Source: Streptantibioticus_C sp963761325 (GTDB lineage Bacteria; Actinomycetota; Actinomycetes; Streptomycetales; Streptomycetaceae). From it: a stretch of 64,000 bases of DNA. The stretch lies in assembly GCA_963761325.1 (NCBI GenBank), contig CAVXGZ010000008.1:310001-374000 (forward strand), written 5' to 3'. The notes under the pieces were generated by a model, which was not told the origin of the DNA, ran no database searches, and saw only the letters and a program-made list of their open reading frames with translations. The position numbers were made by a program, and so were the translations under genes. Below are positions 8,416 through 17,646 of this stretch, in pieces (position 1 is the stretch's first letter; each line of letters begins with the position of its first letter).

Positions 8416-9216
8416 CTAGGGCGTGTCCGACTTTTCCTCCCGGCCGAGAAGCTCCTCGCGCCGCGCCAGGGCCCACGCGCGTTCCGCCTCGATGTCCGGG
8501 ACGAAGCCCTGCCGCAGGAAGGAGGCCCACGGGTCCGCGCCGAGCACGCCCAGGCGCGCGATCCGCCGGGTCTCGTCGCGCTGCAGCCGGGCCAGGGCGT
8601 CGAGGACGTCGGCCGGGTCCGCGCCGTAGGCGGCGCACAGCAGCCGCAGCCGCCGCGCGAGCGGTGCGCCGGCCGACCCGTAGCCGACCTTGCGCTGGCG
8701 CTCGGGAATGCGCAACGGCACGTTGTACCAGGCCAGTTGGGCGAGATCGTCCAGTGCCTCGCCGGGGAGGGCCAGATCCCAGTCGATGAAACCCACCAGT
8801 CGGCCGTCCGCCCACACCGCGTTCCAACTGGTGAGGTCTCCATGGCGCATGATCAGTCCGGGACGCCAACGGGCCTCCCCGTCGCACCACAGGGCCCGCG
8901 GCGAGGGCCGGAAACCGCGCACGGCCTCGTGGTAGTCGCGCAGCCACCGCCCGAGCGCGGTCACGCCCTCGTCGGCCAGGAGCGCCGGCGGCCACGGGTA
9001 CAGCCCGACCTCGCCGCGCAGCAGCGACACCACCTCCTGGCCCTCGTCGGGGCCGGCGGCCAGCACCCGCGGCACGCCGGGGAATCCGACCCGCTCCAGG
9101 TGGCGCAGGAGTTCGTGCACCGCGGGGGTCCACGCGCGCCAGGGCCGGCGGATGGTCTCGCCCTCGCGGCGCACCTCGGACAGGCCGCCCCGCATCGTCT
9201 CACCGTCCTGGATCAC
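8416..9216 (-). CDS. Aminoglycoside-phosphotransferase-like kinase (APH/choline kinase fold)
   Basis: A 266-residue protein of the phosphotransferase enzyme family (protein-kinase-like fold). The catalytic loop reads MRHGDLTSWNAVW (catalytic Asp in HGD, Mg-binding Asn) and the metal-binding Asp is in GFIDWDLALPG. The N-lobe is short. Such proteins phosphorylate small molecules ranging from antibiotics to sugars or choline, and the substrate cannot be read from sequence. It starts with GTG 9216, only 9 bases after the NAD kinase stop, so the two are likely co-transcribed. An ATG at 9195 is a possible alternative start. Confidence 0.85.
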   Translation of the reverse strand: MIQDGETMRGGLSEVRREGETIRRPWRAWTPAVHELLRHLERVGFPGVPRVLAAGPDEGQEVVSLLRGEVGLYPWPPALLADEGVTALGRWLRDYHEAVRGFRPSPRALWCDGEARWRPGLIMRHGDLTSWNAVWADGRLVGFIDWDLALPGEALDDLAQLAWYNVPLRIPERQRKVGYGSAGAPLARRLRLLCAAYGADPADVLDALARLQRDETRRIARLGVLGADPWASFLRQGFVPDIEAERAWALARREELLGREEKSDTP

Positions 9217-9225
9217 GGCGGAATC

Positions 9226-10314
9226 CTACGGCGCGGTGCCCCTTCGGCCGGGGCGGGACGGCGGCGGGGGCGGCAGGCGCAGGTGGGCCAGGTCGGGCGG
9301 GACGGGGCTGTCGGGGCGGAAGAGCGGTGCCGACTCGCCGTCCGCCGCGGTGGCGGGCGCGTCGGTGAGGCGGAAGCGGTCGCGCAGCCGGGTGTAGAAG
9401 TCCGTGGGTCCCATCCGGATCAGCCGCAGCCGCTGCGGCACCCCGTAGACGCCGACCCAGTCGCCGGGGTCCAGCACGCCGCGCAGCTGCCCGTCCACGC
9501 TGATCGCGACGCGGCCGGAGTGCGGCAGCACCCGCAGCGCGACCGGCTCGTCCGGCGCGGCCACCACGCTGCGGTCGAACGCCATGTGCGGCGCGACCGG
9601 CGTGAAGACCACGGCGTCCATGTGCGGCGAGAGCACCGGACCGCCGGCGGCGAAGCTGTAGGCGGTCGAGCCGGTCGGCGTGGCCACGATGACGGCGTCC
9701 GCGGAGTAGGAGGCGAGCAGCCGTCCGGCCAGGTAGACGCCGAGCGCGGCCTGCCGGTCCCTGGCGAGCTTCTCCAGCACCACGTCGTTGACCGCGATGA
9801 CGTCCAGCGCCACGCCCCAGCCGTCCCCCTCGGTGGTGTCGGGCCGGACCTTCGGGGGCGGCAGCGTGGGACCGCGGCCGTAGCGCAGCAGCGCCTCCAT
9901 GTCCGCCGGGATCTCCAGCGCGCGCGACGCCCGCATGGTGAGCGTCATCCGCTCCTCGATCCTGGCCGCTCCGCGCTCCACGGCGTCCAGCGCCGGTTCC
10001 ACCTGGTCGGCGGGGACCTCGGTGAGGAAGCCGACGTGGCCCAGATCGACCCCGAGCACCACCGCGTGGCAGGCGGCGGCGATGCGCGCACCGCGCAGGA
10101 AGGTCCCGTCGCCGCCGAGCGTGACGACGAGATCCGGGTTCCCGGCGGCGTCGGCCTCCTCGCGGCTGTCGAGCCGCTGCGCGTGCTGCTTCCACACGTC
10201 GATGTCCCGGCACGGGATCGAGCGCCGCGCGCACCAGCCGTGCACGGTCCGCGCCGCGCAGACCGCCGCGGGACGCCCCTCGTGGACCACCAGGCCGACG
10301 CGGTTCACGGACAT
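9226..10314 (-). CDS. nadK: NAD kinase
   Basis: A 362-residue ATP-dependent NAD kinase making NADP+. The GGDGT signature is at residues 67-71 (LVVTLGGDGTFLRGA), followed by the NAD-binding core ATPTGSTAYSFAAGGPVLSP and the conserved SVDGQ. The C-terminal ~45 residues beyond the domain are Pro-rich and low complexity, longer than in typical bacterial NAD kinases. ATG 10314 has GGAG 6 bases upstream. High-GC actinomycetes often carry more than one NAD kinase; this copy is not next to recN or the usual hemolysin/recombination genes, so it may be a second paralogue (inference). Confidence 0.9.
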   Translation of the reverse strand: MSVNRVGLVVHEGRPAAVCAARTVHGWCARRSIPCRDIDVWKQHAQRLDSREEADAAGNPDLVVTLGGDGTFLRGARIAAACHAVVLGVDLGHVGFLTEVPADQVEPALDAVERGAARIEERMTLTMRASRALEIPADMEALLRYGRGPTLPPPKVRPDTTEGDGWGVALDVIAVNDVVLEKLARDRQAALGVYLAGRLLASYSADAVIVATPTGSTAYSFAAGGPVLSPHMDAVVFTPVAPHMAFDRSVVAAPDEPVALRVLPHSGRVAISVDGQLRGVLDPGDWVGVYGVPQRLRLIRMGPTDFYTRLRDRFRLTDAPATAADGESAPLFRPDSPVPPDLAHLRLPPPPPSRPGRRGTAP

Positions 10315-10520
10315 CTCGTTCTCCGTAGGGTCGGGCGCCGAAGCGGCGGACTCCCCCCTCGCGGCCCAGGATCGCACAGCGGGAACCCGCGACGCGGGAC
10401 GCCGGTCCGCCCGGAGACCGTCACAGCCTCGTCACCGGCGCGGCGGCGGGCTGTCGGCGGGACGTGACGATCCGTGAGACTGGGCGGACGACCGAGGCGG
10501 CGACGGGAAGTGGGGACCTG

Positions 10521-11117
10521 ATGCGAACTGCGCGCACGGCGGTGGCGGTGACGGCGGTCGCGGCGGGCCTGCTCGCCCTGAGTGCCTGCGGCGGCGGCGC
10601 GGCCCCGGCCGCCTCCGGCCCGTCCGCGTCCGGCGGCGAGAGGGCGGCGGTGAAGGGGAGTTCGGCCTCGCCTGCCGAGGCCGTGCCGATCGGCCGCTGC
10701 CACACCGCCGGCCTCGGCTACTCCTGGGCGGGCGGCGCCGCGGCCCCCGATCCGGGCTCGCCCCGGCAGCAGGAGGCCGAGGTCGTGCTGAGGAACGCCG
10801 GCGCGCGCCCCTGCACGCTGCACGGCTTCCCCCGCGCCGACCTGGTCGGCGGCGGCCGCAGATGGTCGCTGCTGCGCGACACCCTGTCCCCCGGCACCGT
10901 CACGCTCGGCCCCGGCGGCACCGCCCGGTTCACGGTGACCTTCCTGCCGTGGACCCCGGACGGCGCCGTGGAGAGGAACGACTTCGCGCCGACCGCCCTG
11001 GTGATCACCCCGCCGGGCGGGACCGCCTCCTACGACCTGCCATGGCACTGGGGCCACGTCCTGCTCCAGGACGGCGCGGGCCACCCGGGCACCTACGTCG
11101 GCCCGGTCGGCGGCTGA
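10521..11117 (+). CDS. Lipoprotein with DUF4232-type domain
   Basis: A 198-residue lipoprotein: a basic n-region, a hydrophobic segment and lipobox LSAC followed by Gly-rich and Ser/Ala-rich spacer, then a DUF4232-like beta domain (VVLRNAGARPCTLHGFPRADL, GTARFTVTFLPW, TALVITPPG). Two Cys (CHTAG and PCTL) probably form a disulfide, as in other members. The family is common at the actinobacterial cell surface and its function is unknown. ATG 10521 is chosen because the signal peptide begins there; the frame is open to 10464. It diverges from NAD kinase across a 206-base region that must hold both promoters. Confidence 0.82.
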   Translation: MRTARTAVAVTAVAAGLLALSACGGGAAPAASGPSASGGERAAVKGSSASPAEAVPIGRCHTAGLGYSWAGGAAAPDPGSPRQQEAEVVLRNAGARPCTLHGFPRADLVGGGRRWSLLRDTLSPGTVTLGPGGTARFTVTFLPWTPDGAVERNDFAPTALVITPPGGTASYDLPWHWGHVLLQDGAGHPGTYVGPVGG

Positions 11118-11245
11118 TCCGCGCCGCACGGGCCGTGGCCGGAGAGCCGCCGGGCGCCCACTATCCTGCCCGGGCAGGGCACGCCGCCCGGTGGGCGCAG
11201 CGGTCCGCGGCCGGGTGGGACGCGGGTCGACGACGGAGGTACCCG

Positions 11246-12445
11246 GTGAGGGCGGACAGCGATCGGGCGACGGATCCGGCGGACGGGGCGCACGGCCCGC
11301 TGTCCGGGGTTCTCGTCGCGGACTTCTCCCGGGTGCTGGCCGGCCCGCTCGCCTCGATGTTCCTGGCGGACCTCGGGGCCACCGTGATCAAGGTGGAACG
11401 GCCCGGCGGCGGCGACGACACCCGGCAGTGGGGACCGCCGTTCGTCGGCTCGTTGAGCACGTACTACACCAGCGTGAACCGCAACAAGCGCAGCGTGGCG
11501 CTCGACCTGGCCGACGAGGAGGACCTGGCGCTCGCCGGGAGGCTGGCCCGGCGGGCCGACGTGTTCCTGCAGAACCACCTGCCCGGCCGGCTCGCCGGCT
11601 ACGGGCTGGACTTCGACTCGCTGAGCCGGGACAACCCGGGGCTGGTCTACTGCTCGATCTCCGGGTTCGGCGGTGGCGCCGGGGCACGGCTGCCGGGCTA
11701 CGACTTCATCGTCCAGGCGGTCGGCGGGCTGATGAGCATCACCGGCGACGCGGACTCCGGACCGACGAAGGCCGGGGTGGCGCTGGTCGACGTGCTCACC
11801 GGACTGCACGCGGTCATCGGGATCCTCGCCGCGCTGCGCGAGCGGGACCGCGAGGGCGGGACCGGCCGCGGGCAGCACGTCGAGGTGAACCTGCTGTCCA
11901 GCCTGCTGTCCTCGCTGGTCAACCAGAGCGCCGGGTTCCTCAACGGCGCGGGCGTGCCGGCCCCGATGGGCAACCGGCATCCGAGCATCGCCCCCTACGA
12001 GACGCTCGCCACCCGGGACGCGCCGCTGGCCGTGGCGGTCGGCAACGACCGGCAGTTCCGCGCCCTGGCGACCGTCCTGGAGCGGCAGGCGCTCGCCGAC
12101 GACGAGCGGTTCGCCACCAACGCGGCGCGGGTCGCACACCGCGGGCCGCTGGTCGAGGAGTTGGAGGCGGTGCTGCGGACCGGCACCGCGGAGCACTGGA
12201 CGGACCGGCTGACGGCCGCCGGCGTCGCCTGCGGTCCGGTCAACGACCTCGCGGAAGCGGTGGAGTTGGCGACCCGGCTCGGCCTCGATCCGGTCGCCTC
12301 CTTCGAACGGCCGGGGCAGGCGCCGGTCGCGACCCCGGCCAACCCGCTGCGGCTGAGCGAGACCCCGGTCGCCTACCGGCTGCCGCCGCCGGAGTTGGGC
12401 GCCGACTCGGCGGCGATCCGCGCCTGGCTCGCGGCGGACGGATGA
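11246..12445 (+). CDS. Family III CoA-transferase (CaiB/BaiF/Frc type)
   Basis: A 399-residue class III CoA-transferase, moving CoA between carboxylic acids in the cytoplasm. Family features are VLVADFSRVLAGPLASMFLADLGATVIKVERPGGGDDTR at the N-terminus, NRNKRSVALDL, and the knot-forming C-terminal part. The catalytic Asp should lie in the region KAGVALVDVLTGLHA. GTG 11246 is preceded by GGAGGT at proper distance. It stands alone; no acyl-CoA dehydrogenase or hydratase is adjacent, so the substrate is not suggested by context. Confidence 0.88.
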   Translation: MRADSDRATDPADGAHGPLSGVLVADFSRVLAGPLASMFLADLGATVIKVERPGGGDDTRQWGPPFVGSLSTYYTSVNRNKRSVALDLADEEDLALAGRLARRADVFLQNHLPGRLAGYGLDFDSLSRDNPGLVYCSISGFGGGAGARLPGYDFIVQAVGGLMSITGDADSGPTKAGVALVDVLTGLHAVIGILAALRERDREGGTGRGQHVEVNLLSSLLSSLVNQSAGFLNGAGVPAPMGNRHPSIAPYETLATRDAPLAVAVGNDRQFRALATVLERQALADDERFATNAARVAHRGPLVEELEAVLRTGTAEHWTDRLTAAGVACGPVNDLAEAVELATRLGLDPVASFERPGQAPVATPANPLRLSETPVAYRLPPPELGADSAAIRAWLAADG

Positions 12446-13038
12446 GCCGGTCCCCGATGTGCGGCCGGCTCGCGCCGCCTGACGCCCCGATGGCGGAAAT
12501 GCGCCGTTGACCGGCATGAATGCGCGTGTCCAGAACCTATCCGTGACGGAGGGCGAGGGCGCCTTTCCCGGCACACCGAAGGGGATCGGCTGCCGACGCG
12601 CGGCGTGCGCCACGACCGAAGCCACCGTGCGACCCCACCCGGTCCGCGGCGGACTCCCGCATGTTCCCGGCCGCCCAGGACGCCCACGCCTTCGCCGGAA
12701 CCGTCCGGGACTTCCCGGCGCTCGCGAAGCCCGGGGCCGCCGGCGAATCGGGGCGGCCATCCGGATTCCCCGCGCCCTCCCGGAACTTCGGTGGGTCCGC
12801 CATCCATCGCGGGCCGGAACACATCGGCGCCGGGCGGGTCCGGCCCGGCCAAAGCGGCCGGCCGGCGCAGGGCGGTGCGGGTCGCGGTCCGGCGGGCGGC
12901 GGCGCACTCCCGCGCGGCGGCGCACTCGTCGCGGACGAATAGGGCGGCGGACGGCGGATTCCGACCACCGGGCACGAATTCCGCGGCGGGCTCGATTGGC
13001 CCGGCCGGCCGGTGCCGCCGGTGAAGTGCGGACAGGGA
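12446..13038. other. Gene-poor stretch without a supported gene
   Basis: About 590 bases between the CoA-transferase stop and the lsr2 terminator. Several frames are open (for example 12661-12942 on the plus strand and 12373-12975 on the minus strand), but they read as Arg/Pro/Gly-rich low complexity with no ribosome-binding site or recognisable family. A 13-base direct repeat (12897-12909 and 12915-12927, 18-base period) is present. It may be a decayed gene or long leader. Confidence 0.5.
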
Positions 13039-13076
13039 GAAGGCCGTTCCCCGCCGCAGAGCGGGGAACGGCCTTC
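13039..13076 (-). terminator. Strong terminator after lsr2
   Basis: A perfect 16-bp stem (13039-13054 with 13061-13076) with a 6-base loop begins 15 bases beyond the lsr2 stop codon on the minus strand. Confidence 0.85.
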
Positions 13077-13090
13077 GCGGCTCGTGGGAT

Positions 13091-13435
13091 CTAGGAATTG
13101 GCGCTCTCGTACGCGTCCCGGATGTTGGACGGGACCCGGCCCCGGTCGTTCACGTCGTATCCGTTGTCCTTCGCCCAAGCCCTGATCAACGCGGTGTCCT
13201 CGTTGCCGGCGGCGGCCCGCTTGGCCTTCGCCTGGCCCTTCGAACTTCCGCGGACCCGGCGCGCACCGGTGGCATTGAGGAAGGGAGCCAGCGCCTCAAG
13301 AAGCTTGTCGTGGCTGTCGGGCGTCAGGTCGATTTCCACCCCGACTCCATTGACGAGCACCGTGTATGTGGCGATCTCGGCCGATTCCTCGCCCGTGAGA
13401 TCATCTGTGTAGAGAGTAACTACCTTCTGTGCCAT
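13091..13435 (-). CDS. lsr2: Lsr2 nucleoid-associated H-NS-like silencer
   Basis: A 114-residue Lsr2 protein that binds and bridges AT-rich DNA and silences horizontally acquired or specialised-metabolite genes in actinobacteria. The N-terminal oligomerisation domain starts MAQKVVTLYTDDLTG and includes VEIDLTPDSHDKL. A basic linker leads to the C-terminal DNA-binding domain IRAWAKDNGYDVNDRGRVP with the AT-hook-like RGR at residues 98-100. Full length and intact. A strong terminator follows; the upstream 13436-13520 stretch is unusually AT-rich for this window (caatattg, ccaattgagag, catatgg), fitting Lsr2 autoregulation (inference). Streptomycetes often have two Lsr2 paralogues and I cannot tell which this is. 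Confidence 0.94.
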   Translation of the reverse strand: MAQKVVTLYTDDLTGEESAEIATYTVLVNGVGVEIDLTPDSHDKLLEALAPFLNATGARRVRGSSKGQAKAKRAAAGNEDTALIRAWAKDNGYDVNDRGRVPSNIRDAYESANS

Positions 13436-13710
13436 GCCCGCACCATATGGGTCGGGCTCTCAATTGGCAATACTGGACTATCCACTTACCGCACCGGTAC
13501 GGAATGACGCCCGCGAGAAGAGGTGAATCAGTGGACTGCTGTTCGTTTGCCTTCCGCGCACGGCGATGACTCGTACACCTTTGCACCTTCCAGGCGGAGA
13601 GCCGGATTCCTCGTGGCTCCCTTGGCGGCCGGTCCGCCGGATGGTAGTCACGACGGTGTCGCCCATCGCCCGGACCGCCGGGAGCCGACTCCCGAGAGGA
13701 CGGACCGCAG

Positions 13711-15087
13711 ATGCCCAGTTGGCCCGGTCGTACCGCCGCCGAGATCGCCGCCGCCGTCCGGGAGGGCGAGACGTCCGCCCGCGAGGTGGTGGCCCAGCAC
13801 CTGGCCCGGATCGACCGGGACGACCCGCGCGTCGGCGCCTTCCGGACGGTGCGCGCCGAGCGGGCCCTCGCCGAGGCCGACGAACTCGCCGCCCGCCCGG
13901 ACCTCGTACGGCTGCCGCTGGCCGGGGTGCCGGTCGCGGTCAAGGACAACCTGGCGGTGGCCGGTGAGTCCACCCGGATCGGTTCCGCGGCCACCCCGGA
14001 CACCCCGGCCGCCGCCGACCACCCCGCGGTCCGCCGGCTGCGCGACGCCGGGGCGATCGTGGTCGGGCTGACCAACGTGCCGGAGCTGTGCGTCTTCGGC
14101 ACCGGCGACAGCGTCTACGGGATCCCGCGCAGCCCCTGGGACCCCGCCAGGTCGGCGGGCGGCTCCTCCGGTGGCAGCGCGGCGGCGGTCGCGGCGGCCA
14201 TGGCGCCGATCGCGCTCGGCAACGACGGGATGGGCTCGTTGCGCATCCCCGCCGCGCAGTGCGGACTCGTCGCCGTCAAGCCCGGCTTCGGCGTCGTCCC
14301 GGCCGGCATCGGCGACGGGGACTGGTTCGGCATGGCGGAGAACGGACCGATGGCCACCACCGTCGAGGACGCCCGGCTGATGTTCCGGGTCCTGGCCGGC
14401 CAGGACGGCCAGGACGGCGAGAATACTGACGCGGTCCGCCCGGAGCCGGCCGGGCTGCGGATCGCGGTGTCCGTCCGCTCCCCGCTGCCGGGGGTGCCGG
14501 TCTCCAAGGCCGACGCGGACGCCGCCCGCGGCACGGCCGCCCTGCTCACCGGGGCCGGATTCCCGGTCACCCGGGCCGATCCGCCGTATCCGGCCTGGCT
14601 GTCGACGGTGGTGCTGGCGCTGTGGACCGCCGGGACCGCGGTGGACGCCGAGGGGCTCGACCGGCGGCTGCTGGCCCGCCGGACCCGGCGGCACGCGGCG
14701 CTCGGCAGGCTGCTGGCCCGCACCCCGCTGGTGACCGCCGACCACCGCACCCGGCTGCGGGAGCGGCTCGCGCCCTTCTTCGCGCGGTACGACGTGCTGG
14801 TCACCCCGGCGCTCGCCCGGCCGGGCCCGCTCGCCGAGCCCTGGCACGAACGCGGCTGGCTCGCCAATCTCGCGTCCAACACCCGCTTCTCGCCGTTCAC
14901 TCCGCCGTGGAACCTGGCCGGCTGGCCCGCGCTGGTGTTGCCGGCCACCACCCGGCCGGGCGGACTGCCCTGCGCGGTGCAACTCGTCGCCCCGCCCGGC
15001 CGCGAGCACCTGCTGCTCGACGTCGCGGCCCGGCTGGAGGCCCTTCGGCCCTGGCGGCGCACGGTGGTCGCGGACCCGGCCGGCTGA
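13711..15087 (+). CDS. Amidase signature family hydrolase
   Basis: A 458-residue amidase. The Ser-cisSer-Lys triad is visible: Lys78 in PVAVKDN, the cis Ser at 152 in GGSSGGS and the nucleophile Ser176 in DGMGSLRIPAA, with the 24-residue spacing between the two Ser typical of the family. It hydrolyses an amide (or related) bond in the cytoplasm; GatA is excluded because gatB/gatC are absent and the C-terminal part differs. The usual GTDTGGS nucleophile loop is GNDGMGS here. ATG 13711 begins the recognisable MPSWPGRTAAEIAAAVREGE helix. It runs convergent to a two-component regulator, with only 15 bases between their stops. Confidence 0.88.
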   Translation: MPSWPGRTAAEIAAAVREGETSAREVVAQHLARIDRDDPRVGAFRTVRAERALAEADELAARPDLVRLPLAGVPVAVKDNLAVAGESTRIGSAATPDTPAAADHPAVRRLRDAGAIVVGLTNVPELCVFGTGDSVYGIPRSPWDPARSAGGSSGGSAAAVAAAMAPIALGNDGMGSLRIPAAQCGLVAVKPGFGVVPAGIGDGDWFGMAENGPMATTVEDARLMFRVLAGQDGQDGENTDAVRPEPAGLRIAVSVRSPLPGVPVSKADADAARGTAALLTGAGFPVTRADPPYPAWLSTVVLALWTAGTAVDAEGLDRRLLARRTRRHAALGRLLARTPLVTADHRTRLRERLAPFFARYDVLVTPALARPGPLAEPWHERGWLANLASNTRFSPFTPPWNLAGWPALVLPATTRPGGLPCAVQLVAPPGREHLLLDVAARLEALRPWRRTVVADPAG

Positions 15088-15102
15088 CCGCGGGCGGCCG
15101 TT

Positions 15103-15759
15103 TCAGGGCCGGGCGACGCCCGCGTCGTGGGCGATCAGGCCGGCCTGGGTGCGGTTCGCGCAGTCGAGCTTGTCCAGCATCCGCGAGACGTACCCCTTGA
15201 TGGTGGCCTCCGACAGGAACAGCCGCGCCGCGATCTGCGCGTTCGACAGGCCCTCGCCGAGGCAGGCCAGCACCTCGACCTCCCGCTCGGTCAGCGAGCC
15301 GACGAGCTGCCGCGCCCGGTCGCGGGCCGAGAAGCTGTCGGTCGACGCCGCGACCAGCCGGCGGGCGGCGGCCGCGGACAGCACCGTGTGGCCTTCGGCC
15401 GCCACCCGCACCAGCCCGATCAGGTCCTCCGGCGGCGTGGACTTCACCAGGAACCCGGCCGCCCCGGCCCGCAGCGCGCGCAGCACGTACTGGTCGGCGT
15501 CGAAGGTCGTCAGCACCACGATGGGCGGCGGGTCGGCCAGTTCGTTGATCCGCTCGATCGCGGTGATGCCGTCCGTCCCGGGCATCCGCAGGTCCATCAG
15601 CACGACGTCCGGCCGGCCGCGCACCACCGCCTCGACGCCGGCCGCGCCGTCGTGCGCCTCGTCCACCACCTCGATGTCGGCGGCGGAGCCCAGGATGGTG
15701 CGCAGGAACCCGCACACCATCGGCTCGTCGTCCACCACGATCACCCGGATCACGCTCAC
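15103..15759 (-). CDS. NarL/FixJ-type response regulator
   Basis: A 218-residue two-component regulator: receiver domain with phospho-acceptor Asp56 (VVLMDLRMPG), acidic pair Asp10-Asp11 and Lys in FLVKSTPP, then a LuxR-type helix-turn-helix (LTEREVEVLACLGEGLSNAQIA). It overlaps the kinase gene by 4 bases (ATGA), so the pair is translationally coupled. It likely controls the divergent yceI/ABC-exporter operon at 17134-19375, a common streptomycete layout for TCS plus exporter. Confidence 0.92.
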   Translation of the reverse strand: MSVIRVIVVDDEPMVCGFLRTILGSAADIEVVDEAHDGAAGVEAVVRGRPDVVLMDLRMPGTDGITAIERINELADPPPIVVLTTFDADQYVLRALRAGAAGFLVKSTPPEDLIGLVRVAAEGHTVLSAAAARRLVAASTDSFSARDRARQLVGSLTEREVEVLACLGEGLSNAQIAARLFLSEATIKGYVSRMLDKLDCANRTQAGLIAHDAGVARP

Positions 15760-16955
15760 ACCGCCGCTTCCGCGGTCGGCACGTACGCGGGCAGCGTGGC
15801 CTCGACGCAGAAGCCGCCGTCCGGCGCGCGGCCGGCCCGCAGGGTGCCGTGCACGAGTTCGATGCGCTGGCGCAGGTGGGCGATGCCCAGGCCGGAGCCG
15901 GTGCCGACCAGGGCGCTGCTGGGCCGGCCGGTCGGCGCCGTGTTGCGTATCGACAGCCGCACCTGCGCCTCCGCGTACTCCACCCGCACGGTGACCCGGG
16001 CGCCCGGCGCGTGTTTGCGGACGTTGGTCAGCGCCTCGCGGACGATGCGGTAGGCGGTGCGGCCGACGACCGGCGAGGCGAGCGAACGGTCGCCCTCCTC
16101 GATCAGCTCGGCCGGGGTGCCGACCGCGGTGGACTCCTCGACCAGGGCGGCGAATCCGGAGACCGAGGGCGTCTGGTCGTCGCCCTCCGGCGCGGTGCGC
16201 AGGATGCCGACCAGGTCGCGCAGTTCGTCGAGCGCCTGGCAGCCCGCGGCGCGCAGTTCCTCGGCCGCCTGCCGGGTCGCCTCGTCACCCGCCGTCATGC
16301 GCAGCGCGCCGGCCTGCAGCACCATCAGGCTCACCCGGTGGGTCACCACGTCGTGCATCTCCCCGGCCAGCCGCGCCCGTTCCTCGGCCCTGGCCTGCTC
16401 GGCGAGCAGGTGGCGTTCCCGCTCGGCCCGCTCGGCCCGTTCGGTCAGCGCGCACACCAGGCGTTTGCGGGCGTCGAAGTACAGCGCCATCAGCGGCCCG
16501 AGCGCGCTGCGCAGCCCCCCGATCGTGATGACCGCGAAGGACGGCTGCCAGGGTCGCGCCACGATGATCGTGAGAACCGCCAGCGCGCCGAACGCCCGCA
16601 CCCGGTCGCGCCGGTAGAAGACCGGTCCGTACGCCGCCAGCGCCGTGGCGAACGGCGCCCAGAGGTTGCCGGGGTGCGCCGGCGTCAACACGTCGAACGG
16701 CGAGATCAGCAGGCTGACCGTGAGGGTGAACGCGGCCAGCACGGCCAGCACCGTCAGGGGCAGGCGGCGGCGGGCGGCCAGCGAGAGGCAGGCGAGCGCC
16801 TGCAGGCCCAGCAGCGTCCAGGCCAGCGGTCCCGGGCGGGCCGGCCACCACGTGAAGTCGGCCAGCGTCGAGACCGTGTCGAGCAGCACGAAGAGCAGCG
16901 CCACGGTCACGTCCACGGCGATCCAGTGCCGGCGGTGCCACGGCGCCTCAGTCAT
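15756..16955 (-). CDS. Sensor histidine kinase (HisKA_3 type)
   Basis: A 399-residue membrane kinase. The N-terminal third has about five hydrophobic segments (residues ~12-30, 43-60, 66-85, 98-114, 121-160), then a coiled dimerisation helix with phospho-acceptor His201 (AGEMHDVVTHRVSL) and a C-terminal HATPase_c domain ending with a GSGLGIAHLRQRI G-box. It has no extracellular sensor domain, so it may sense within the membrane, as many such exporter-linked kinases do. ATG 16955 has no clear Shine-Dalgarno and may be leaderless. It diverges from yceI across 178 bases. Confidence 0.9.
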   Translation of the reverse strand: MTEAPWHRRHWIAVDVTVALLFVLLDTVSTLADFTWWPARPGPLAWTLLGLQALACLSLAARRRLPLTVLAVLAAFTLTVSLLISPFDVLTPAHPGNLWAPFATALAAYGPVFYRRDRVRAFGALAVLTIIVARPWQPSFAVITIGGLRSALGPLMALYFDARKRLVCALTERAERAERERHLLAEQARAEERARLAGEMHDVVTHRVSLMVLQAGALRMTAGDEATRQAAEELRAAGCQALDELRDLVGILRTAPEGDDQTPSVSGFAALVEESTAVGTPAELIEEGDRSLASPVVGRTAYRIVREALTNVRKHAPGARVTVRVEYAEAQVRLSIRNTAPTGRPSSALVGTGSGLGIAHLRQRIELVHGTLRAGRAPDGGFCVEATLPAYVPTAEAAV

Positions 16956-17133
16956 GTCGCACACGGTAGGGCATCGGTGTGTCACTCCGCGGCGCCGCGG
17001 GAGGCGGAACGGACGTTGGTGGGCGCGGAAACCTACGAAAGTCGCATGCCGGCAGGACCGGCCGGTCCTTCGTCTCCGCCCGCTCCGCCTCCCGCCCCTG
17101 TCGCTCGGGACGCTTCTGCCCTGCAATAGGGGC

Positions 17134-17646
17134 ATGGCATCGCAACCAGACCACCTGACGGCTCCCCGGCTGGGGCGCTACGAGATCGACACCGGCGGCT
17201 CGACCGTCCGGTTCACCACCCGGCACCTGTTCGGGCTGCTGCCGGTGCACGGCACCTTCCCGATCCGGACCGGCACGGTCGACGTCGTCGAACCGCTCGC
17301 CGAGTCCGGCGTCCGCGTGGAGATCGACGCGGCGGGCATCGACACCGGCAACGGGCAGCGGGACCAGGCGGTCCGGTCGGCGCGCTTCCTCGGCACCGCC
17401 GCGCACCCGGTCATCACGTTCGTCGCCGATCAGGTGGCCGGCGACACGGTGGCCGGCACGCTCACGGTACGCGGCGTCAGCCGGCCGGTCGGGCTGTCCG
17501 TCGAGCGGTGCGAGCCGACGGCCGAGGGCTTCACCCTGCACGCCACGGCGCACGTGGACCGCACCGCGTTCGAGGTGACCGCCGCGCGGGGGCTGGCGGG
17601 GCGTCACCTCGAGGTGTCGCTGCGGGTCGCGTGCGTGCGCCGGTGA
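17134..17646 (+). CDS. YceI family lipid-binding protein
   Basis: A 170-residue YceI domain (lipocalin-like beta barrel binding isoprenoid or fatty ligands): GRYEIDTGGSTVRFTTRHLFGLLPVHGTF, the AGIDTGNGQRDQAVRSARFLGTAAHPVITF block and GTLTVRGVSRPV are typical. No signal peptide is present, so it is cytoplasmic like other actinobacterial members. It is the first gene of an operon; its stop overlaps the ATPase start by 4 bases (GTGA). A link between a lipid-binding protein and the exporter is suggestive but unproven. Confidence 0.9.
   Translation: MASQPDHLTAPRLGRYEIDTGGSTVRFTTRHLFGLLPVHGTFPIRTGTVDVVEPLAESGVRVEIDAAGIDTGNGQRDQAVRSARFLGTAAHPVITFVADQVAGDTVAGTLTVRGVSRPVGLSVERCEPTAEGFTLHATAHVDRTAFEVTAARGLAGRHLEVSLRVACVRR

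Noticed and set aside
12442..12510. A 22-codon ORF overlapping the CoA-transferase stop by ATGA.
   Set aside because: Such overlaps arise by chance, it has no own ribosome-binding site and its sequence shows no feature.
12897..12927. Two 13-base direct repeats 18 bases apart, considered as a CRISPR-like or iteron element.
   Set aside because: Only two copies of GC-rich triplet-like sequence with no further units.
12661..12942. A 93-codon plus-strand ORF with fairly good third-position GC.
   Set aside because: No Shine-Dalgarno, Gly/Pro/Arg-rich low complexity in its second half and no recognisable family.
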